Shown here one piece after another: positions 16,214 through 23,899 of a DNA stretch of 64,000 nucleotides. The stretch spans positions 496,001-560,000 of the forward strand of contig NZ_LJJF01000001.1 of assembly GCF_001625365.1 (NCBI RefSeq), written 5' to 3'. The stretch comes from Streptomyces sp. MJM8645 (GTDB taxonomy: Bacteria > Actinomycetota > Actinomycetes > Streptomycetales > Streptomycetaceae). The position numbers and the translations under genes are program-made. Numbering within the stretch: the first letter of the stretch is position 1; every line of letters begins with the position of its first letter. The notes under the pieces are model-generated. The model saw only the letters and a list, made by a program, of their open reading frames with translations, was not told the origin of the DNA and searched no databases.

Positions 16214-16228
16214 CTTTACGCCATAAGG
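16214..16228. promoter_or_regulatory. Operator copy 2 between SIP and TetR genes
   Basis: CTTTACGCCATAAGG lies 35 bp from copy 1 and overlaps the ribosome site (AAGGAG) of the TetR gene, a position suited to autorepression. Confidence 0.6.
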
Positions 16229-16237
16229 AGTTGCTGC

Positions 16238-17053
16238 ATGGTCGTCTACGCCGGACAGGGCGACGCCCACCGGTCCCTGTCCCTGCTCTGGGGCACACCA
16301 CCGCAACCGCACGCCGGGCGCAGCGGCCCCAAACCGGGCCTCAGCGTCGACGCGATCGTCTCCGCCGGCATCGCGGTCGCCGACGCGGACGGCATGGCGG
16401 CGCTATCGATGCGCGCCGTCGGCGAACGACTCGGCCGCACCGCCATGGCCCTCTACACCTACGTCCCGGGCAAGGCCGAACTCCTCGACCTGATGCACGA
16501 CCGGGCACTCGGCGAACTACGGCTGGACGTCGCAGACTTGGACGGCTGGCGACCCGCCGTCACCGCCTGGGCCGAGGAACTGTACGCCTGCTACCTGCGC
16601 CACCCCTGGATCCTCCAGGTCTCGCAGGCCCGCCCGGTGCTCGGACCGGCCGAACTCGCCGCCATGGAAGGCCTGTTGCGCGCCCTGCAACCGGCCGCCC
16701 TCGCACCCGCGCGGCTGCACGGCGTCGTCGCGGCGCTCTGGCAGTTCGTCCGCGGCACGGCCGCCGTGGCCGCCGAATCGCGCGGCGCCGCCGCCGCGAC
16801 CGGCATCGCCGACGAGGACTGGTGGACCACCCGATCCGCCCGACTCGCCGAACTGGCACCGGACTTCACCGACCGATTCCCCCTGCTGACCGCCCTCCAG
16901 GGCGCCGGCGACGGCACGCCGCAGGACCGCGACCGGGCGGCCTTCCGCACCGGGCTCGCCGTCCTGCTCGACGGCGTGGCGGCCTCGGGGGCGGGGGCTG
17001 ATCAGGGCTCCGAACAGGGCTCCGATCGGGACGCGGATCAGGCTTTGGGCTGA
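16238..17053 (+). CDS. TetR family regulator (TetR_C 'tetracycline repressor-like')
   Basis: 271 residues, ATG 16238 with AAGGAG upstream. HTH at about 45-85: IVSAGIAVADADGMAALS then AVGERLGRTAMALYTYVPGK, the tetracycline-repressor-type recognition motif. The ligand domain begins with LLDLMHDRALGELRL. The C-terminus is a low-complexity acidic tail (DQGSEQGSDRDADQ) made of short repeats. Divergent from the siderophore-interacting flavoprotein; the two TTAcGsCaTAA palindromes between the genes are the likely binding sites. Effector unknown. Confidence 0.88.
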   Translation: MVVYAGQGDAHRSLSLLWGTPPQPHAGRSGPKPGLSVDAIVSAGIAVADADGMAALSMRAVGERLGRTAMALYTYVPGKAELLDLMHDRALGELRLDVADLDGWRPAVTAWAEELYACYLRHPWILQVSQARPVLGPAELAAMEGLLRALQPAALAPARLHGVVAALWQFVRGTAAVAAESRGAAAATGIADEDWWTTRSARLAELAPDFTDRFPLLTALQGAGDGTPQDRDRAAFRTGLAVLLDGVAASGAGADQGSEQGSDRDADQALG

Positions 17054-17061
17054 ACCGCTGA

Positions 17062-17259
17062 TCAGCCTCGGCGGGCCGCCGGGATCGCCAGCAGGATGCC
17101 GAGCACCAGCAGAGTGGCGTACCCGGCGGTCTCATGGCCGTCCGGAACCAGGAAACGGACGAAGCCGAACAGCCGGAAGCCCCCCAGCCAGCCCGCCGCC
17201 AGGCCGGACCCGCCGCCGAGGATCAGCACGAAACCGAGATAGCCGAGCAGCGTCTTCAT
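17062..17259 (-). CDS. Small two-helix membrane protein
   Basis: 65 residues with two hydrophobic segments (about 5-26 and 44-60) joined by a short loop with FGFVRFLVPDGHE. The gene seems leaderless: TAGGCT (a -10 element) lies six bases before the ATG on the minus strand, with no ribosome site. It is convergent with the TetR gene, stops eight bases apart. Related small proteins occur in other streptomycetes; function unknown. Confidence 0.65.
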   Translation of the reverse strand: MKTLLGYLGFVLILGGGSGLAAGWLGGFRLFGFVRFLVPDGHETAGYATLLVLGILLAIPAARRG

Positions 17260-17470
17260 ACCCCGAGCCTAGGCAGCTCCCGGCGCCCGGGAATCCGACT
17301 TTCGGCGCGACCCGGGGATGACCAAAGTCGTCCCGTCGCCTTCCCCCGGCCGTCCCGGCGCCGTGCCGCCCGGGGTCCGGACCGCCGTACCGCCCGGGAT
17401 CCGTGCCACCCGGGATCCGGACGGAGCAGCAGGCGCGGCGGCCCGGCGGCGCCCCGGGTACGTTCGCCGT

Positions 17471-18775
17471 GTGCAGCAGATGCCACAGCATGTCAGCAGA
17501 GTGGCGGCGGCCGCCGCGGTGTCCACCCTGATGCTCGCCGCCGGCGCCCCGACCGCCCCCGGGCAGGACGCCGCCGGTGCGATCGGCGGCGAACGGCTCG
17601 GCCAGTCCACCGTCCAGGTCGCTCCGCTGGCCGGGGCGCCCGCGCTGCCGCCCACGTTGACCGGGCGGTCCTGGCTCATCGCCGACGCCGGCACCGGCGA
17701 GGTCCTCGCGGCCCACAACGCCCACCTCCAGCTCCCCCCGGCCAGCACCCTGAAGATGCTCTTCGCGGACACCGTGCTGCCCAAGTTCGACCGCACGACG
17801 GAGCACAAGGTCACCACGGCCGAACTGGCCAACGTCGGCGCCGGCAGCAGCCTCGTCGGCGTCAAGGAGGACCTGCCGTACCGCGTCGAGGACCTCTGGC
17901 GGGGCGTCTTCCTCAGCTCCGGCAACGACGCCGTCCACGTCCTCGCGCACATGAACGGCGGCCTCCAGCAGACCGTCGCCGAGATGCAGGCCCGCGCCCA
18001 GGCCCTGCAAGCCCGCGACACCAAGGTGGTCTCCCCCGACGGCTACGACATGGACGGCCAGGTCTCCTCCGCCTACGACCTCACCCTGTTCGCCCGCGCC
18101 GGGCTGCGCAACGCCGACTTCCGCTCCTACTGCTCCACCCGCACCGCGCACTTCCCCGGCGGACTCGACAAGCTCACCGGGCAGCGCACCAGCTTCGACA
18201 TCGCCAACACCGACCGGCTGCTCGGCAAGTACCAGGGCCTGATCGGCGTCAAGAACGGCTACACCACCAACGCGGGCGCCACCTTCACCGGCGCCGCCCA
18301 GCGCGGCGGCCGCACCCTGCTGGTGACGGTGATGCACCCCGACACCCAGACCCGGGTCTACGACGAGGCGGCCGAGCTGCTCGACTGGGGCTTCGCGGCG
18401 GCCGACAAGGTCCAGCCGGTCGGGCAACTGGTGGAGGACACCGCCGCCGCCCACCCGGCCACCATCACCGGCCGGGCCGGCGCCGCCTCGTCCGCCGCCC
18501 CCGCCGCCACCGCCGGCCAGGCGCACCCGCAGGCCGTCCGGGGCAACGACCCCGGCCTCGCCCCGGCCGCCTGGACGGCCATCGCACTCGGCGCCGTCCT
18601 CGCCCTGTGGGCCGCCGCGCGCACCGCCGCCCGCCGCCGCGCCGCACTCGCCGCCGACCCGGCCGCGCTCCCCGACCCGGGCGCCACCGCCCTCGGCGGG
18701 CACCGCCACCACGGGCTGGCCCGCCGGGCCCGGGCCCTGGTCAGGCACGCCTTGCCGCGCGCCCGGCGCGAATGA
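17471..18775 (+). CDS. D-alanyl-D-alanine carboxypeptidase (peptidase S11)
   Basis: 434 residues. Signal peptide about 5-25, S11 domain about 60-330, Ala-rich linker, one membrane segment (about 362-382) and a basic cytoplasmic tail, so it is an extracellular enzyme anchored at its C-terminus. Motif 1 is S92-T-L-K95, motif 2 is S150-G-N152. Motif 3 reads K261-N-G263 instead of KTG/KSG. It trims the terminal D-Ala of peptidoglycan stem peptides. GTG 17471 was chosen because TACGTT, a plausible -10, lies six bases upstream with no ribosome site (leaderless); ATG 17480 is the alternative. Confidence 0.88.
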   Translation: MQQMPQHVSRVAAAAAVSTLMLAAGAPTAPGQDAAGAIGGERLGQSTVQVAPLAGAPALPPTLTGRSWLIADAGTGEVLAAHNAHLQLPPASTLKMLFADTVLPKFDRTTEHKVTTAELANVGAGSSLVGVKEDLPYRVEDLWRGVFLSSGNDAVHVLAHMNGGLQQTVAEMQARAQALQARDTKVVSPDGYDMDGQVSSAYDLTLFARAGLRNADFRSYCSTRTAHFPGGLDKLTGQRTSFDIANTDRLLGKYQGLIGVKNGYTTNAGATFTGAAQRGGRTLLVTVMHPDTQTRVYDEAAELLDWGFAAADKVQPVGQLVEDTAAAHPATITGRAGAASSAAPAATAGQAHPQAVRGNDPGLAPAAWTAIALGAVLALWAAARTAARRRAALAADPAALPDPGATALGGHRHHGLARRARALVRHALPRARRE

Positions 18776-18800
18776 TCAGGCACGCCCTAGACTTCCGGCC

Positions 18801-19211
18801 ATGACCACGCCCGACCCCGTTCCCTCCGACCGGCTCGCCCGGATCGTCAGCCTCTCCTCCGGGAGCTACCTGCTCGTCACCACCTACAAGAAGGACGGCA
18901 CCACCGTGCCGACCCCCGTGTGGGTGGTGCGCGACGGCGAGGCGCTCGGCGTCTGGACCGTCGCCGACTCCTGGAAGGTCAAGCGGATCCGCAACCGCGC
19001 GGACGTCCTGGTGGGCCCCTGCGACGTCAAGGGCCGGCCGACCGGCGAGCAGTACCCCGCCACCGCCGAGATCCTCAGCCCCGAACGCACCGCCGCCTAC
19101 CGCACCCTGCTGCGCCAGAAGTACGGCCTGCTCGGTGTGCTCACCCTGCTCGGCAGCCGCCTGCGCCGCGGCGAGCGCGGCACCGTCGGCATCCGGATCA
19201 CCCTCACCTGA
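18801..19211 (+). CDS. PPOX-class F420/FMN-dependent oxidoreductase
   Basis: 136 residues with the split-barrel flavin fold: SYLLVTTYKKDGTTVPTPVWVV, then a WKVKRIRNRADVLVGPCD phosphate-binding segment and a GERGTVGIRI end. Matches the short actinobacterial PPOX proteins that use F420 or bind biliverdin or FMN; which cofactor cannot be told. Probably leaderless: TAGACT sits seven bases before ATG 18801 and no ribosome site is visible. Cytosolic. It follows the carboxypeptidase by 25 bp but has its own promoter. Confidence 0.82.
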   Translation: MTTPDPVPSDRLARIVSLSSGSYLLVTTYKKDGTTVPTPVWVVRDGEALGVWTVADSWKVKRIRNRADVLVGPCDVKGRPTGEQYPATAEILSPERTAAYRTLLRQKYGLLGVLTLLGSRLRRGERGTVGIRITLT

Positions 19212-19324
19212 CGCACCACCCGGCTGACGGGGCCCCGGTGGGTTCGCCCGGCGGCCCCGCCGGCCCGGTCACTCGCCGGGCCGGCCCTGGGAAAGGCGTG
19301 ACGAGGAAGGGCGTGGGAGAGGCC

Positions 19325-19738
19325 ATGGAGGACAGGGACGCGAACGGGACCCGGGGCGGGCTGCCGCTGCTGGTGGTGGACGGGGCCAACGTGGTCGGGT
19401 CGGTGCCCGACGGGTGGTGGCGGGATCGGCGGGGCGCCGCCGAGCGGCTGCGGGACGCGCTGGTCGCCGTCGCCGGGCAGGGCCTGCCGGAGCGGCCCGG
19501 GCCGCTGGAGGTGGTGCTGGTCGTGGAGGGCGCGGCCCGGGGCGTGGACGGACTGCCCGAGGTGCGGGTGGTCGCGGCGGCCGGCAGCGGTGACGACCGG
19601 ATCGTCGAGCTGGTCCGGGCGGCCAGGGCCGAACAGCCGGACCGGGACTGCCTGGTCGTCACCGCCGACCGCGAACTGCGGGCCCGGGTCGGCGCGCTGG
19701 GCGCGGCGGTCACCGGGCCGCGCAGCGTGCGGCGTTAG
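19325..19738 (+). CDS. NYN/PIN-like domain protein (putative RNase)
   Basis: 137 residues. LLVVDGANVVG at the start, AGSGDDRIVEL in the middle and CLVVTADRELRARVGALG near the end place conserved aspartates as in NYN/PIN-fold nucleases (YacP-like). Databases often call streptomycete relatives 'NTP pyrophosphohydrolase', which the motifs do not support well. GGGAGAGG precedes ATG 19325; a GTG at 19313 is possible. Cytosolic. No partner gene is linked, so the RNA substrate is unknown. Confidence 0.7.
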   Translation: MEDRDANGTRGGLPLLVVDGANVVGSVPDGWWRDRRGAAERLRDALVAVAGQGLPERPGPLEVVLVVEGAARGVDGLPEVRVVAAAGSGDDRIVELVRAARAEQPDRDCLVVTADRELRARVGALGAAVTGPRSVRR

Positions 19739-19742
19739 AGCC

Positions 19743-19808
19743 GGTCCCGTTCAGTCCCGTTCAGCCCCGTTCAGTCCCGTCGCGCGCGCGGCAGGACCGA
19801 ACGGGACC
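19743..19808. terminator. Bidirectional terminator built on a 10-nt tandem repeat
   Basis: GGTCCCGTTC (19743-19752) pairs perfectly with GAACGGGACC (19799-19808). The left arm is part of about 3.5 copies of TCCCGTTCAG (19745-19784), so several alternative stems can form. It sits between convergent genes. Confidence 0.6.
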
Positions 19809-19828
19809 CGCTCCGGGGCGCGGCGGGG

Positions 19829-20266
19829 TCAGTCCGCCTGGGTGGCGTACATGCCCCAGTGGATCGTCTGGTCGGAGGCGGTCACCGTGAACAGGAGGTC
19901 CCGGCCGGGCCGGGCGGGGATCTCCACCGAGCCGGTGCCGGTCGCGCCGACCGGGCACTGGACCGTGAAGTCGGCCGGCGCCAGGCCGGCGACGTGGACC
20001 TGGACCGAGCCGCCGCCCTGGCAGCCCACCGTCACGGTGAAGGGCTGCGAGGGGTTGACGGAGGCCGTCACCGCGCCGCCGTCGCCGATCCAGTCCGGGA
20101 TCCAGATCAGGCCCGCCTCCCCCGGGTACGGCAGGATCTCCCCCGTCCCCATACCGCTCTGGACCGCAGCCGGGCCCGGCTGCGCCGAGGCCGTCCCGGC
20201 GACCGCCAGTACCCCCGCCAGCGCGGCCGCGCTTGCGGCCAGCGTCCGCTTCCCCGTACGTGCCAT
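19829..20266 (-). CDS. Small secreted protein, unknown function
   Basis: 145 residues from ATG 20266 (GGGGAG five bases upstream). Signal peptide MARTGKRTLAASAAALAGV... cleaved near TASAQPG (about residue 28). The mature domain is beta-rich with two cysteines (VGCQGGG, VQCPVG) and a terminal DQTIHWGMYATQAD. No catalytic motif. Extracellular, probably monomeric immunoglobulin-like domain judging by alternating hydrophobic strands, but that is inference only. Confidence 0.72.
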   Translation of the reverse strand: MARTGKRTLAASAAALAGVLAVAGTASAQPGPAAVQSGMGTGEILPYPGEAGLIWIPDWIGDGGAVTASVNPSQPFTVTVGCQGGGSVQVHVAGLAPADFTVQCPVGATGTGSVEIPARPGRDLLFTVTASDQTIHWGMYATQAD

Positions 20267-20685
20267 CGCTACTCCCCGCTGCGTTGACCATCCGTCCGGC
20301 CGCACGAGCTCGCGCGGCCGGGCCGGGTGCCGGTCTTCGGCACACGAAGGGATCTTATGACGATCAGATTTCAACAGGGGGCGGATTCGCCCGGACCCCG
20401 GGCCATGACCCGGATCACGGGCTGGAACGGCCCCGGGGCCGAACGCGTAGGCGCCTCCCGGAACCGGCCACGGGCACCGGCACCTAGTTGACGGGTAGTA
20501 GCCGGGACCCAGCGCATCGGGAGGCGCCGTCCCGGACGTTACCTGGTCACATCGGGTGCGTCATCCGAATTAATCCGGGCCCGGAGCCTGCCGTACGGGT
20601 CTCGCCGGGCCCGCGGTGCCAGGGCGCGCCCCACCGGTTCGGACCGTACGGGAACCAACCGCCCCCGCCGTCCGACTGCTGGGGG
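20267..20685. promoter_or_regulatory. Divergent region before the copper cassette
   Basis: 419 bases. It should hold the promoters of the secreted protein (leftward) and the copper operon. A longer reading frame from 20488 leads into the next gene but its first 66 residues look non-coding. GACGTTACCTGGTCACAT near 20540 is the most AT-balanced stretch. A metal-regulator operator was sought but not identified with confidence. Confidence 0.35.
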
Positions 20686-20880
20686 GTGAGTGCGAAGTCG
20701 CCGGGTGTCCGGCCCTTGAGTGTGCTGGCGGGGTTCGCCCTGCTGCTGGTGGTGGTGTTCGTGGTGGCGTATGCGGTGGGACGGCAGGCGGGCCCGGTGT
20801 CTCCCGGGCTGACGCCCGGGGGCGGCGCGTCGCCCGGGGCGCCCGGGATGGGCGGGCACGACATGGGCGGGATGCGATGA
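20686..20880 (+). CDS. Small membrane protein with Met/His-rich tail, copper cassette
   Basis: 64 residues from GTG 20686. One membrane helix (about 11-30, LSVLAGFALLLVVVFVVAYAV), then an extracytoplasmic Gly/Pro stretch ending PGMGGHDMGGMR. Methionines and a histidine spaced this way typically bind Cu(I). The stop codon overlaps the CopA start (ATGA), so expression is coupled to the ATPase. A role in presenting or sensing periplasm-side copper is likely; the protein is not a named family I recognise. The start is uncertain: 20488 would give 130 residues. Confidence 0.7.
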   Translation: MSAKSPGVRPLSVLAGFALLLVVVFVVAYAVGRQAGPVSPGLTPGGGASPGAPGMGGHDMGGMR

Positions 20881-23216
20881 GCCCCGTTGCGGGGGCCGAC
20901 GCCGGGGCCCTGGTGAGCACCGATCTGGCGGTCGGCGGGATGACCTGCGCGGCCTGCGTGGGCCGGGTGGAGAAGCGGCTGGCCCGGATCGACGGAGTGA
21001 CGGCCGGGGTGAACCTGGCGACCGGTCGGGCCCGGGTGCTGCACCCGGCCGGGGTGCCGGTCGCAGAGCTGGTGGCGGCCGTCGAACGGGCGGGCTACAC
21101 CGCCGAGTTGGCGCCCGCAGGGGCGGGCGTCGGGCTGCCGGACGAGGAGCCGGCGGAGCGCCGGCGACTGCTGATGACGACGCTGCTGGCCGTCCCGGTG
21201 GTGGTGCTGTCGATGGTGCCGTCACTGCAGTTCCCCGCCTGGCAGTGGGTCTGCTTCGCGCTGGCCGTCCCGGTGGTCACCTGGGGGTCGGCCGGGTTCC
21301 ACCGCCGGGCCTGGCAGGGGCTGCGGCACGCGGCGGCCACCATGGACACCCTGGTCAGCCTGGGGGTGGTGGCGTCCTTCGGCTGGTCCGCGTACGCGCT
21401 GGTGTTCGGCGGCGCCGGGGAGGTCGGCATGCGGATGCCGTTCTCGCTGACCGCGGACGGCGGCGGCGCGGCGCACGTCTACCTGGAGGCGGCGGTCGGG
21501 GTGCCGCTGTTCGTGCTGGCCGGGCGGCTGCTGGAGGGCCGGGTGCGGCGGCGCAGCGGTTCCGCGCTGCGGGCGCTGGCCGAACTCGGCGCGAAGCAGG
21601 TGTGCGTCCGGGACGGCGGGACCGGCGAGGAGCGCCTGGTACCGATCGAACTGCTGCTGCCCGGACAGGAGTTCGTGGTGCGGCCGGGCGAACGGGTGGC
21701 CACCGACGGGGTGGTGGTCGAGGGCGGTTCGGCGCTCGACCTGAGCCTGCTGACCGGGGAGAGCGTGCCGGTGGAGGTCGGCCCCGGGGACGCGGTGGCC
21801 GGCGCGACCGTCAACGTCGGCGGCGCGCTGGTGGTACGGGCGACGGCCGTCGGCGCCGACACCCAACTCGCCCGGATCACCGCACTGGTGGCGGACGCCC
21901 AGGCCGGCAAGGCCCGGGCGCAGCGCCTCGCCGACGCGGTGGCCGGGGTGTTCGTGCCGTGCGTGCTGGCGGGCGCGGTGTGCGTGCTGGGCTTCTGGCT
22001 CGGCGCGGGCGCAGCCCCCCAGGCGGCGGTGACGGCGGCGGTCGCGGTCCTGGTGGTCGCCTGCCCGTGCGCCCTGGGCCTGGCCACCCCGACGGCACTG
22101 CTGGCGGCAACCGGGCGGGGCGCGGAGCTGGGCGTGCTGGTGCGCGGCCCGGAGGTACTGGAGAGCCTGCGCCGGGTCGACACCGTGGTGCTGGACAAGA
22201 CCGGGACGCTGACCACCGGGCGGATGGAACTGGCGACGGTGACGGTCGCCCAGGGCTTCGACGCGGGGCTCGACTCGGAGCTCGACGAAGGGCCCGACTC
22301 GGGGCTCGACTCGGGGCTCGACTCGGGACTCGACGAGAGTGCGGTGCTGCGGCTGGCCGGCGCGGTGGAACACCGCTCGGAGCACCCGATCGGGCGGGCC
22401 GTGGCGGCGGCCGCGCGGGAGCGCTGCGGTCCGCTGCCCGCAGTGGACGGCTTCGCGGCCGCCACCGGGGTCGGGGTGTCCGGGGTGGTCGAGGGCCGGG
22501 GCATACGGGTGGTCCGCCCGGACGGCACGGCGCAGCCGCTGCCCGCCGACCTCGCGGACGCGGTCACCGCCGCCTCGGACACCGGCCGCACGGCCGTGGT
22601 GGTCGAGCTGGACGGGCGGGCCGCGGCCGTGCTCACCGTCGGCGACACGCTGCGCTCGGGCAGCTGGCGGGCGCTCCACCGGCTGCGCGGAATGGGGCTG
22701 GAGACCGTCCTGCTGACCGGCGACGGCCCGGGCGCGGCCCGGGCGGTGGCGCGCGAGCTGGGCATCGAACGGGTGCACGCCGCGGCCTCGCCGGAGGGCA
22801 AGGCCGCGGTGGTGGCCGAGCTGCGGGGCGCCGGGCGGACGGTCGCGGTGGTCGGCGACGGCGTCAACGACGCGGTGGCACTGGCCTCGGCGGACCTCGG
22901 GGTGGCACTGGCCTCGGGCAGCGACGCCGCGATCGGCGCGGCCGGACTGACCCTGGTGCGCGGCGACATCGAGGCGGTGGTGGACGCCGTCCGGCTGGCC
23001 CGACGGACCCTCGGCACGATCCGGGCCAACCTGCTGTGGGCCTTCGGCTACAACGTGGTGCTGATCCCCCTGGCGGCCGTCGGCCTGCTCAACCCGATGC
23101 TGGCGGCGGTGGCGATGTCGCTCAGCTCGCTGCTGGTGGTCGGCAACAGCCTGCGGCTGCGCACCTGGCAGCCCGGACGGGGCGCCTCGGCGGCCCGGAA
23201 GGGGGCGCGGCGATGA
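20877..23216 (+). CDS. copA: Copper-translocating P-type ATPase (CopA-like)
   Basis: 779 residues. N-terminal heavy-metal domain GMTCAAC (Cys24, Cys27), eight membrane segments, actuator TGES, the metal-site CPC in VVACPCALGLATPTA, phosphorylation DKTGTLTTG, EHRSEHPIG (P1B HP motif), TGDG and GDGVNDA hinge. The C-terminal NxxS-type YN and MxxS motifs are present (FGYNVVLIP, MSLSSLLVV), pointing to Cu(I) export (P1B-1). The nucleotide domain contains an inserted acidic repeat, GLDS units at 22266-22336. It lies between two copper-related genes, overlapping both by four bases. Confidence 0.93.
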   Translation: MSPVAGADAGALVSTDLAVGGMTCAACVGRVEKRLARIDGVTAGVNLATGRARVLHPAGVPVAELVAAVERAGYTAELAPAGAGVGLPDEEPAERRRLLMTTLLAVPVVVLSMVPSLQFPAWQWVCFALAVPVVTWGSAGFHRRAWQGLRHAAATMDTLVSLGVVASFGWSAYALVFGGAGEVGMRMPFSLTADGGGAAHVYLEAAVGVPLFVLAGRLLEGRVRRRSGSALRALAELGAKQVCVRDGGTGEERLVPIELLLPGQEFVVRPGERVATDGVVVEGGSALDLSLLTGESVPVEVGPGDAVAGATVNVGGALVVRATAVGADTQLARITALVADAQAGKARAQRLADAVAGVFVPCVLAGAVCVLGFWLGAGAAPQAAVTAAVAVLVVACPCALGLATPTALLAATGRGAELGVLVRGPEVLESLRRVDTVVLDKTGTLTTGRMELATVTVAQGFDAGLDSELDEGPDSGLDSGLDSGLDESAVLRLAGAVEHRSEHPIGRAVAAAARERCGPLPAVDGFAAATGVGVSGVVEGRGIRVVRPDGTAQPLPADLADAVTAASDTGRTAVVVELDGRAAAVLTVGDTLRSGSWRALHRLRGMGLETVLLTGDGPGAARAVARELGIERVHAAASPEGKAAVVAELRGAGRTVAVVGDGVNDAVALASADLGVALASGSDAAIGAAGLTLVRGDIEAVVDAVRLARRTLGTIRANLLWAFGYNVVLIPLAAVGLLNPMLAAVAMSLSSLLVVGNSLRLRTWQPGRGASAARKGARR
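22266..22336 (+). repeat. In-frame 12-bp tandem repeat inside copA
   Basis: Imperfect copies of GGGCTCGACTCG encode GLDSELDEGPDS followed by GLDS units. The insertion is in the nucleotide-binding domain between DKTGT and the HP motif, a surface region where length change would be tolerated. Confidence 0.85.
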
Positions 23217-23731
23217 GCGGGGCGATGAGCGCGCTCGGACGGCTGCGGGTGGTCGGCCCGCCGGTGGGCGCGGCGGCACTGACGCTGGTGCTGCTGACCG
23301 GGTGGACGGCGGTCGGCGGGGCCGGGCGGCCCCGGCCGGTGGAGGCCGGCCCGGGCTGGCTGCTGCTGCCGACGGCAGGCGCGGCCCCGGCCACGGCGGC
23401 GTTCTTCACGATCCGCAACCCGGGCGACGTACCGGACGAACTGACGTCCGCCAGCTGGGAGTTCGGCGGCAAGATCACAATCAAGCGACACCTCCACCAG
23501 GGCGCCGCAGGCCGCTGGGAGCCGGTGACCGCCCTCCCGATCCCAGGCCGCGGCGAACTGGCAATGGCCCCGGAGGACGCCGACCTGATGATCGCCGACC
23601 CCCCACCCCTACGAGCCGGCCAGTGGGTCGACTTCACCCTCGGCTTCCGCCACAGCCCGGACCTCCACCTCAAGGCCCAAGTCCTCCCCCCGGGCACCCG
23701 CCCCCGCCCGGCCGAACCGCCGACACCCTGA
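23213..23731 (+). CDS. PCu(A)C-like copper chaperone domain protein
   Basis: 172 residues starting inside the copA stop (ATGA). Hydrophobic signal or anchor about 15-37. The domain has the PCu(A)C layout: AAFFTIRNPGDVPDELTSAS, KRHLHQGAAGRWEPV, IPGRGELAMAPEDADLMI. The canonical H-x10-M-x21-H-x-M ligands are only partly kept (His in RHLH, Met in LAM and LMI), so copper affinity may be altered. It acts outside the membrane, probably delivering copper to cytochrome oxidase or binding excess metal exported by CopA. Confidence 0.75.
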   Translation: MSGAMSALGRLRVVGPPVGAAALTLVLLTGWTAVGGAGRPRPVEAGPGWLLLPTAGAAPATAAFFTIRNPGDVPDELTSASWEFGGKITIKRHLHQGAAGRWEPVTALPIPGRGELAMAPEDADLMIADPPPLRAGQWVDFTLGFRHSPDLHLKAQVLPPGTRPRPAEPPTP

Positions 23732-23786
23732 CACTCCCCGCCCGGATCACGCCCCGACACCCGTCGAGGCGCGATCCGGCCCCGCC

Positions 23787-23819
23787 GATGGCCCGGACCG
23801 CTGTGCGGTCCGGGCCATC
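23787..23819. terminator. Bidirectional terminator
   Basis: Perfect 15-bp arms (GATGGCCCGGACCGC and its complement) with a 3-base loop, between the convergent copper and stress-protein genes. Confidence 0.85.
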
Positions 23820-23899
23820 TGTCTGCGGAGGGTGCGAGGTTCGGACTCGTGGGGGGTTGCCTTGGCCCGCTTTCCGGGCGGGCGCTGCCGGGGCGTTGG

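Noticed and set aside
20488..20685. N-terminal extension of the small copper-cassette protein
   Set aside because: The added 66 residues look like translated intergenic DNA and would bury the likely promoter; GTG 20686 gives a compact membrane protein.
22266..22336. Repeat array considered as CRISPR
   Set aside because: Units are 12 bp, contiguous without spacers and in frame inside copA.
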